From positions 1 through 11,140 of the forward strand of contig VFJU01000398.1 of the NCBI GenBank assembly GCA_009885905.1: a stretch of 11,140 nucleotides of DNA. The letters run 5' to 3'. This DNA comes from Verrucomicrobiota bacterium (GTDB taxonomy: Bacteria; Verrucomicrobiota; Verrucomicrobiia; Verrucomicrobiales; Akkermansiaceae). Position 1 is the stretch's first letter. Every line of letters begins with the position of its first letter. The translations under genes were made by a program, and so were the position numbers. This document shows positions 6,009-11,140 of the stretch, one piece after another. A model generated the notes under the pieces. That model was not told the DNA's origin. It ran no database searches and saw only the letters and a program-made list of their open reading frames with translations.

Positions 6009-8288
6009 ATGAAAAATCTCTCGAATACAACTAAGTCCTTTATCCGTTCAATCTGCATCACGGCGGCGGGCGTGGGAATCGGCATGGTTTTTTTCACCTT
6101 CAATACCCCCCTCAGCGCCACAGGTGCAAGCGTGGCGGCGGGTGCGGGTAGCTACTCGACGAGTTTGCCAGATGGCTGCAAGGCGTTGCCTGAGAAAATT
6201 TACAAGACCGCGGATTTGAAAGGACCTACCGTGACGGGTCAGTGGTGGAGCTCGCTGCTCTGGCAGGAATTTTCCGCGAATATGTTTCCACACCCATTGG
6301 GGATGGTTTGTACGCCAGAGGGTCTTGCGATTTCCTATCCCGGTTCGGGACTCGTCGGTGCAGCTTCCGCCATCATGGGCGGCGGAGTCACCAAGAATGG
6401 CGACATCAAGATCGGGCTTTCAGCGGGATCGCTTTTTAAGTCGGCGGAGTGCGCGGCCTATTCGGACTGGTTCGTGACAGCGGAGTTCGCTGCGGGCGAT
6501 GCCACGCTAAAGACGAGTTTTGGCCACGGCAGTCCCTACGTTTTCTGCACCTACACTGGCGGTGATCCCGTTCTTCGCTTTGATCAAGTTCCACAACGCT
6601 GGGCGGGTGGCGAAAAGGACTCGGTGTTAGGCATGACGGTTAAGGGAAATCATTACGGTTTGTTCGGGCCGTCGGGATCAACTTGGACAGGTCTTGATGG
6701 CTCGGTTATGACCAATCAAGCAGCAGGAAAAAATTATCTATCAATTGCACTATTACCTGACAACAAGCCTGAAACACTCGCTTTGTTCAAGCGGTATGCA
6801 TACAGTCATGTGATAGATACTAGGGTCGACTATCAGGTGAACCCGGGCAAAGTGAAAGCGGCCTATAGTTTTAAAACAAAAGCGTGGGAAGGGGCAGAAA
6901 ACGGTACGATTTTCGCCCTTTATCCTCACCAGTGGAAATACACTTCTGCCAAGTTGACTGACATGTCCTACAAGTCGGTGCGAGGCGAAATGAAGGTAGG
7001 GCAGGGCAATCAATTCGTCACCGAAGTACCGATCCAAGGAGTGTTGCCGATGCTGCCTGCGCAAGGCATTAAGGATCGTGCGAGAATGTTAGATTATTTA
7101 AAGATCGAAGCCGAAAAACCGCCTGCCGATTTCGCCGATACGTATTGGGAAGGGAAATATCTCGGAAGACTAGCCACACTCAGCGGTGTGGCGGAAATGG
7201 TAGGCGCGCCCGAATTGCAGAAACATTTTGTGGACGAAATCAAGCGTCGCTTGGAGAACTGGTTCACCGCTTCACCTAGCGAAATGGAACCCCTATTTTA
7301 CTATAACGCAACTTGGGGCACCCTGATCGGCAGCAAGCCTTCTTATGGCAGTGACATGCCGCTTAACGATCACCATTTCCACTACGGTTATTTCATCCGC
7401 GCTGCAGCAGAGGTGGCACGTCTTGATCCCGCTTGGGCGAAAAAGTGGGAGCCTATGGTGATGCTAATCATCCGTGACATCGCTTCGCCGAGTCGCACGG
7501 ACGAGATGTTTCCCTACATCCGATGCTTTGACAAATACGCCGGACATTCGTGGGCCTCGGGTGACGCAAATTTCGCGGATGGTAACAACCAAGAGTCGTC
7601 TTCAGAGTCGCTGAACGCGTGGTATGGCATGATGCTTTGGGGTCAGGCTACGGGGAATAAACTCGTGCGAGATATCGGCTTGGCTCTGTTCAACACCGAG
7701 CGCACGGCGGTTGAGGAATATTGGTTCGATGTGTCGGGTACTAATTACCCAAAAGATTTTCCTAACGTCGCACTCGGAATGATCTGGGGTGGCAAAGGAG
7801 CTTTCGCCACCTGGTTCTCCGACGACGTGGACTGCATTCACGGGATCAATTGGCTACCCTTTACGCCCGCCTCGATCTACATGGGACGCCATCCGGACTA
7901 TGTGAAAAAAAACTACGAACGCATCATCTCGCAGCGCAAGGGCGGCAAGGATTTTGGCACGGGATGGGGTGATCTCGTGGTGATGTTCGGAGCCCTGAAT
8001 GACCCCGCTGCGGCCTCTAACTATATTTCAACTTCACCGAACTGCAGTCTCGAGGGTGGTAATACCCACGCATTCATGTATCACTGGATCGAGACTCTAA
8101 ACTCGCTTGGTATCAATGACGCTAGTGTGACGGCGAATTGCCCTTTCACGAACGTTTTTAAAAAGGATGGGAAAAAAACCTACGCGGTCTATAATTTTGA
8201 CGATAGCCCGCTGACCGTTTCATTTTCCGACGGCACCAAACTTGTGGCGAAACCCAAAGCACTCACCGTGCAGCAACAACAACCTTGA
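6009..8288 (+). CDS. GH81 family endo-beta-1,3-glucanase, exported
   Basis: The 759-residue product is a glycoside hydrolase family 81 enzyme, an inverting endo-1,3-beta-glucanase that degrades laminarin- or callose-type glucans. The N-terminal beta-rich part (about 55-330) precedes the (alpha/alpha)6 catalytic domain. The family motifs are NDHHFHYGY (453-461, with candidate acid Asp454) and DGNNQESSSESLNAW (524-538, with Glu529 and Glu533 as the expected base and assisting residues). The end of the domain carries NTHAFMYHWIETL (685-697), and a short beta-rich tail (about 723-755) follows. Residues 11-31 form a hydrophobic export signal or anchor after Lys and Arg residues, with LSATGA as a possible cleavage region. 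The ATG at 6009 has the same 11-base context as the GH17 start; a TTG at 5949 would fall before the leader hairpin and is unlikely. The epimerase homologue follows after only four bases. Confidence 0.92.
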   Translation: MKNLSNTTKSFIRSICITAAGVGIGMVFFTFNTPLSATGASVAAGAGSYSTSLPDGCKALPEKIYKTADLKGPTVTGQWWSSLLWQEFSANMFPHPLGMVCTPEGLAISYPGSGLVGAASAIMGGGVTKNGDIKIGLSAGSLFKSAECAAYSDWFVTAEFAAGDATLKTSFGHGSPYVFCTYTGGDPVLRFDQVPQRWAGGEKDSVLGMTVKGNHYGLFGPSGSTWTGLDGSVMTNQAAGKNYLSIALLPDNKPETLALFKRYAYSHVIDTRVDYQVNPGKVKAAYSFKTKAWEGAENGTIFALYPHQWKYTSAKLTDMSYKSVRGEMKVGQGNQFVTEVPIQGVLPMLPAQGIKDRARMLDYLKIEAEKPPADFADTYWEGKYLGRLATLSGVAEMVGAPELQKHFVDEIKRRLENWFTASPSEMEPLFYYNATWGTLIGSKPSYGSDMPLNDHHFHYGYFIRAAAEVARLDPAWAKKWEPMVMLIIRDIASPSRTDEMFPYIRCFDKYAGHSWASGDANFADGNNQESSSESLNAWYGMMLWGQATGNKLVRDIGLALFNTERTAVEEYWFDVSGTNYPKDFPNVALGMIWGGKGAFATWFSDDVDCIHGINWLPFTPASIYMGRHPDYVKKNYERIISQRKGGKDFGTGWGDLVVMFGALNDPAAASNYISTSPNCSLEGGNTHAFMYHWIETLNSLGINDASVTANCPFTNVFKKDGKKTYAVYNFDDSPLTVSFSDGTKLVAKPKALTVQQQQP

Positions 8289-8292
8289 AGCC

Positions 8293-9201
8293 ATGCCCTG
8301 TCGTCATGCTCAAAAATGGGTCGGGGATTTTGAGATCCACACCCTAACAAATGATCATGTCTCGCTGTCGATCGCGCCAGCCCTTGGTGGCAGAATTGTA
8401 TCTTTGCGCGACCGCGTTTCCCGTCGCGAATGGCTGGACGGTTGGTCTCCAGTGAGTAAGCGCCGGATTTGGTACCCGACCGATCCAGCCAATTTCGAGA
8501 CGGGTCCCGGCGCAGGCATCGATGAATGTCTGCCTACAGTTTTGCCATGCGAATGGAATGGAATATCTCTGCCAGATCATGGAGAACTCTGGAACCAAGC
8601 TCCGGATTTCAGCGTTGATCCCGTGGCTGGATTTTTTTGCCGATGGATTCTTCAATCGTTGCCACTCGCTTTTGAACGCCGCATCGTGTTAAAGAAAAAT
8701 GAGATTCGCTTCGACTATCAGATTGAAAATCGAGCAGATGCCCCCACTCCTTTTCTCTGGGCATGGCATCCATTATTCACTTGGAAACTTGGTGATCAAA
8801 TTCAATCTAACGAAAAAATTTGCCTTTCCCCCGGTGGAACAGAAACTATCTCATGGCCCGTGGTTCAACCCGGCACCGATTTGTCGCGGGCTTTGTTTCC
8901 CAGAGGCGCCACACAAGCCGCCAAGGTTTTTCTCGGACCTCTAACTCATGGTCTCGCTGAGATTCACGCGAAGAACGGAGCACATCTATCGCTCAACTGG
9001 CCATCGGCGCTGTTTCCCTATGCTGGCATCTGGATCACCCGCGGCTTCTGGAAAGGACTTCACCACTGGGCGATCGAGCCGACGAATGCACCCGTTGATC
9101 GCTTGTCAGATATTCAAGAGCCATCATCGCGGTCACTTCTCGCGCCTCTCGAGGTCCGGAAATGGACAGTGACTGTAAAAGTGTCACCTAAGCAAAGTTA
9201 G
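8293..9201 (+). CDS. Aldose 1-epimerase (galactose mutarotase-fold) family protein
   Basis: This 302-residue protein has the layout of the galactose mutarotase-like superfamily, which interconverts alpha and beta anomers of free sugars. Visible features are PALGGRIVSLRD (29-40, the usual N-terminal strand pair), DECLPT followed by DHGELW (95-100, with His96 as a substrate-binding histidine), WAWHPLF with the probable catalytic acid His159, and AIEPTNAPVDRL with the probable catalytic base Glu262. Both catalytic positions are kept, so an active enzyme is plausible. Some relatives act on phosphorylated or unusual sugars, so the substrate is open. No signal peptide is seen, so it should be cytoplasmic. 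The start at 8293 lies four bases after the GH81 stop, which implies co-transcription and probably coupled translation. A GTG at 8242 would overlap the GH81 gene and adds residues unlike the family. Confidence 0.82.
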   Translation: MPCRHAQKWVGDFEIHTLTNDHVSLSIAPALGGRIVSLRDRVSRREWLDGWSPVSKRRIWYPTDPANFETGPGAGIDECLPTVLPCEWNGISLPDHGELWNQAPDFSVDPVAGFFCRWILQSLPLAFERRIVLKKNEIRFDYQIENRADAPTPFLWAWHPLFTWKLGDQIQSNEKICLSPGGTETISWPVVQPGTDLSRALFPRGATQAAKVFLGPLTHGLAEIHAKNGAHLSLNWPSALFPYAGIWITRGFWKGLHHWAIEPTNAPVDRLSDIQEPSSRSLLAPLEVRKWTVTVKVSPKQS

Positions 9202-9227
9202 ATTACTGCGGCTTTTTTCTAACAATT

Positions 9228-11138
9228 ATGAAGAAAAGACCCAAAAACTCTCGGTCTGGCCCAGCCAAAAGCGTCGCCACACATGCTGGCATGTCAGACG
9301 GGAGTCAGGCATCTACGCGACGCCGCTGGCTCATGCGACTCGCTGCTGCGACGTTAGTCCCGTTGTTTTTGTTAGGTTTTTTAGAGCTCGGCTTGCGGGT
9401 AGTGGGCTATGGTTATTCAACGCGCTTGTTCCTGCCGCTCCAAATCGCTGGAGAAAATTTTCTCGTACCTAACGAAAAGTTTACCTATCGGTTTTTTCCG
9501 CCGTCTCTGGCTCGTGCACCGCTGTCCAGCCCGATGGCTGCGATCAAGCCCAAGGGGACCTATCGAATTTTCCTGCTTGGTGAGTCAGCCGCCTATGGTG
9601 ATCCGGATCCGTCATTCGGAGTCGGTCGCTACCTTGAGGCTCTGCTAGAAGTACGATACCCCACTAGCGATTTCGAGGTGGTCTGTGTGGCAATCACAGC
9701 CATCAACTCGCATGTGATCCTGCCCATTGCCAAGGAATGTGCCAAGCATGACGGCGACATGTGGGTCATTTATATGGGCAACAACGAAATGGTTGGTCCT
9801 TACGGCGCGGGGACAGTTTTCAGCGAAAAAGCGCCGAGCCTTGAATTTGTTAGGAGCGTTCTTGCCCTTAAAACCACTCGGTTGGGGCAACTCATGGATC
9901 AAGTGATTACGGGTCTTCACGGTAGCTCTGCGACTCCAGAATCGTGGGGTGGGATCGCCATGTTTAGCAAAAACCAGCTGAGCTATGACGACCCAAACCG
10001 ACTGCGTGCTTATGAAAACTTCAAAGGCAACCTAGACGATATTCTCCGTGTGGGCAAGGCAGCTGGAGTGCCAGTGATCCTCAGCACCGTAGCTTGCAAT
10101 CTGAGGGACTCGTCACCCTTTGCATCCTTGCATCCGACTAATCTAACATCTAAGCGATTAGAGGAGTGGCAACGCCTGTTTCAGGCAGGTAATGATTTGG
10201 AAGTGAGTGGTTCGTTTCAGGAAGCTCTGGATATTTATGCTGAAGCCGCCGCAATAGATGCGGATTTTAGTGAGCTCCAGTTCCGTATTGGCAGCTGTCA
10301 ACTTGCGCTGAATGACAACGCTCGAGCACTTGAATCCTTGGAACGGGCAAGAGACAACGACGCTTTATCAGTTAGAGCGGACACTCGAATCAATAAGATT
10401 ATCATGGATGCTATCCATAAGAATGCAGGTAGCTCGGTGACAGGGGTGGATGCGGCTCAATTGATTTCTGATCAATCTCCTAATGGAATTCCCGGCAAGG
10501 AATTGTTCTATGAGCATGTGCATTTTACCATGGCGGGTAACTACCTGTTAGCACGTATCCTCGCCGAGAAGGTTGCGGAGCGTCTTCCGGCTTCGATCAC
10601 TGCTGGTGGTGGAGAACGGCCTGCCGAAGAGGAGTCAACCGCCTGCAATCGTCGCATGGCCGTCACCCTTTGGGATCAGAAGCGCGTGTGGGATGTCGCG
10701 CTTGGGCGAATTTCTGGCGCTCCTTTCACCGCGCAGTCCAGTCATGCGCGGAACCTGCAATATTGTAAGGCACGCATGCAGGAGGTGGATTCGCGAACCA
10801 CGCCCAGCTCACCAGCTCACGACGATCAAATGTATAAGTCGGCGCTTGAGGCAGAACCTAACGACTCACTTTTAAGATGGAATTACGCTCAATTTTTCGA
10901 GCGGACTGGGCGGCTTTCGGAAGCGGTGAAACAAGGTGAGTTGATTTGTGAACGCTTGCCACACGCATCATGGCCGCATTATTTTGTGGGCTCGGTGATG
11001 GCACGGATGGGAAAGACGACAGAGGCCGCCGACTATTTTCAGCGCGCCCTCCGGATCACACCGGATTTTCCCCAAGCCTCCAAAGAACTCGAGCGTATCC
11101 GACGGCGCAATTTTTCCCCAGCACAAGCGACGAAATAA
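9228..11138 (+). CDS. Membrane-anchored SGNH hydrolase-like protein with TPR repeats
   Basis: The 636-residue protein has a basic N-terminus (1-33), one hydrophobic helix (about 37-57) and a long exported region, so it is probably anchored in the inner membrane facing the periplasm. SGNH/GDSL blocks can be followed: IFLLGESAAYGD with candidate nucleophile Ser120, the MGNNEM segment (183-188) for the Gly/Asn oxyanion residues, and FYEHVHF (427-433) with candidate catalytic His432. The acidic partner is Glu429 instead of the usual Asp. Between the last two blocks lies a TPR-like helical insertion (about 310-385), and further TPR units follow at about 534-620, including the consensus-like AADYFQRALRITPDF. 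SGNH enzymes include esterases and polysaccharide O-acetyl or deacetyl enzymes; the substrate here is unknown. It starts 26 bases after the epimerase gene and is likely in the same operon as GH81. Confidence 0.75.
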   Translation: MKKRPKNSRSGPAKSVATHAGMSDGSQASTRRRWLMRLAAATLVPLFLLGFLELGLRVVGYGYSTRLFLPLQIAGENFLVPNEKFTYRFFPPSLARAPLSSPMAAIKPKGTYRIFLLGESAAYGDPDPSFGVGRYLEALLEVRYPTSDFEVVCVAITAINSHVILPIAKECAKHDGDMWVIYMGNNEMVGPYGAGTVFSEKAPSLEFVRSVLALKTTRLGQLMDQVITGLHGSSATPESWGGIAMFSKNQLSYDDPNRLRAYENFKGNLDDILRVGKAAGVPVILSTVACNLRDSSPFASLHPTNLTSKRLEEWQRLFQAGNDLEVSGSFQEALDIYAEAAAIDADFSELQFRIGSCQLALNDNARALESLERARDNDALSVRADTRINKIIMDAIHKNAGSSVTGVDAAQLISDQSPNGIPGKELFYEHVHFTMAGNYLLARILAEKVAERLPASITAGGGERPAEEESTACNRRMAVTLWDQKRVWDVALGRISGAPFTAQSSHARNLQYCKARMQEVDSRTTPSSPAHDDQMYKSALEAEPNDSLLRWNYAQFFERTGRLSEAVKQGELICERLPHASWPHYFVGSVMARMGKTTEAADYFQRALRITPDFPQASKELERIRRRNFSPAQATK

Positions 11139-11140
11139 GA

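Noticed and set aside
9197..9223. Inverted repeat GTTAG/CTAAC around a run of six T bases before the TPR/SGNH gene
   Set aside because: The T-run lies in the loop rather than after the stem, the arms are only five bases, and the short 26-base gap suggests readthrough rather than termination.

Overview
The window is a dense bacterial chromosomal segment with seven complete genes and one gene cut by the left edge. No RNA genes, insertion sequences or CRISPR arrays are visible, and no stretch over 300 bases lacks a gene. Protein character (a phosphoglucomutase of about 650 residues, paired GH17 and GH81 glucanases, a large TPR/SGNH protein), a moderate GC content and the near absence of Shine-Dalgarno sequences suggest a Gram-negative member of the PVC group, most likely Verrucomicrobiota. 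This assignment is inference from protein style, not from a marker gene.

Left part (1-2597): the C-terminal end of an unrecognised, charged, helical protein runs rightwards off the edge. It meets a leftward two-gene unit: an RlmI-like rRNA methyltransferase without a PUA domain, followed by a DHA1-type MFS transporter, joined by an ATGA stop/start overlap. Across a 72-base divergent gap a phosphoglucomutase/phosphomannomutase family enzyme (2670-4628) is read rightwards.

Right part (4629-11138): a beta-1,3-glucan (laminarin/callose type) locus. A membrane-anchored or secreted GH17 enzyme (4751-5860) is followed by an exported GH81 endo-beta-1,3-glucanase (6009-8288). Four bases later comes a galactose-mutarotase-fold aldose epimerase homologue, and 26 bases after that a membrane-anchored SGNH hydrolase-like protein with TPR repeats both inside and behind the hydrolase domain. 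The two glucanases cut outside the cytoplasm; the epimerase homologue and the phosphoglucomutase have no export signal and would act on sugars after uptake. No transporter, SusC/D pair or beta-glucosidase of the pathway lies in the window.

The most notable non-coding observation is a composite element, TCGACA-N6-TGCAA-N5-TGCAA, present with identical spacing upstream of both glucanase genes (21 of 27 bases identical). Around the GH17 copy it becomes a perfect 10-base inverted repeat. Both genes also share the 11-base start context AATCCCATGAA, and the GH81 leader has an 8-base-pair perfect hairpin. Together these suggest a small co-regulated beta-glucan regulon.
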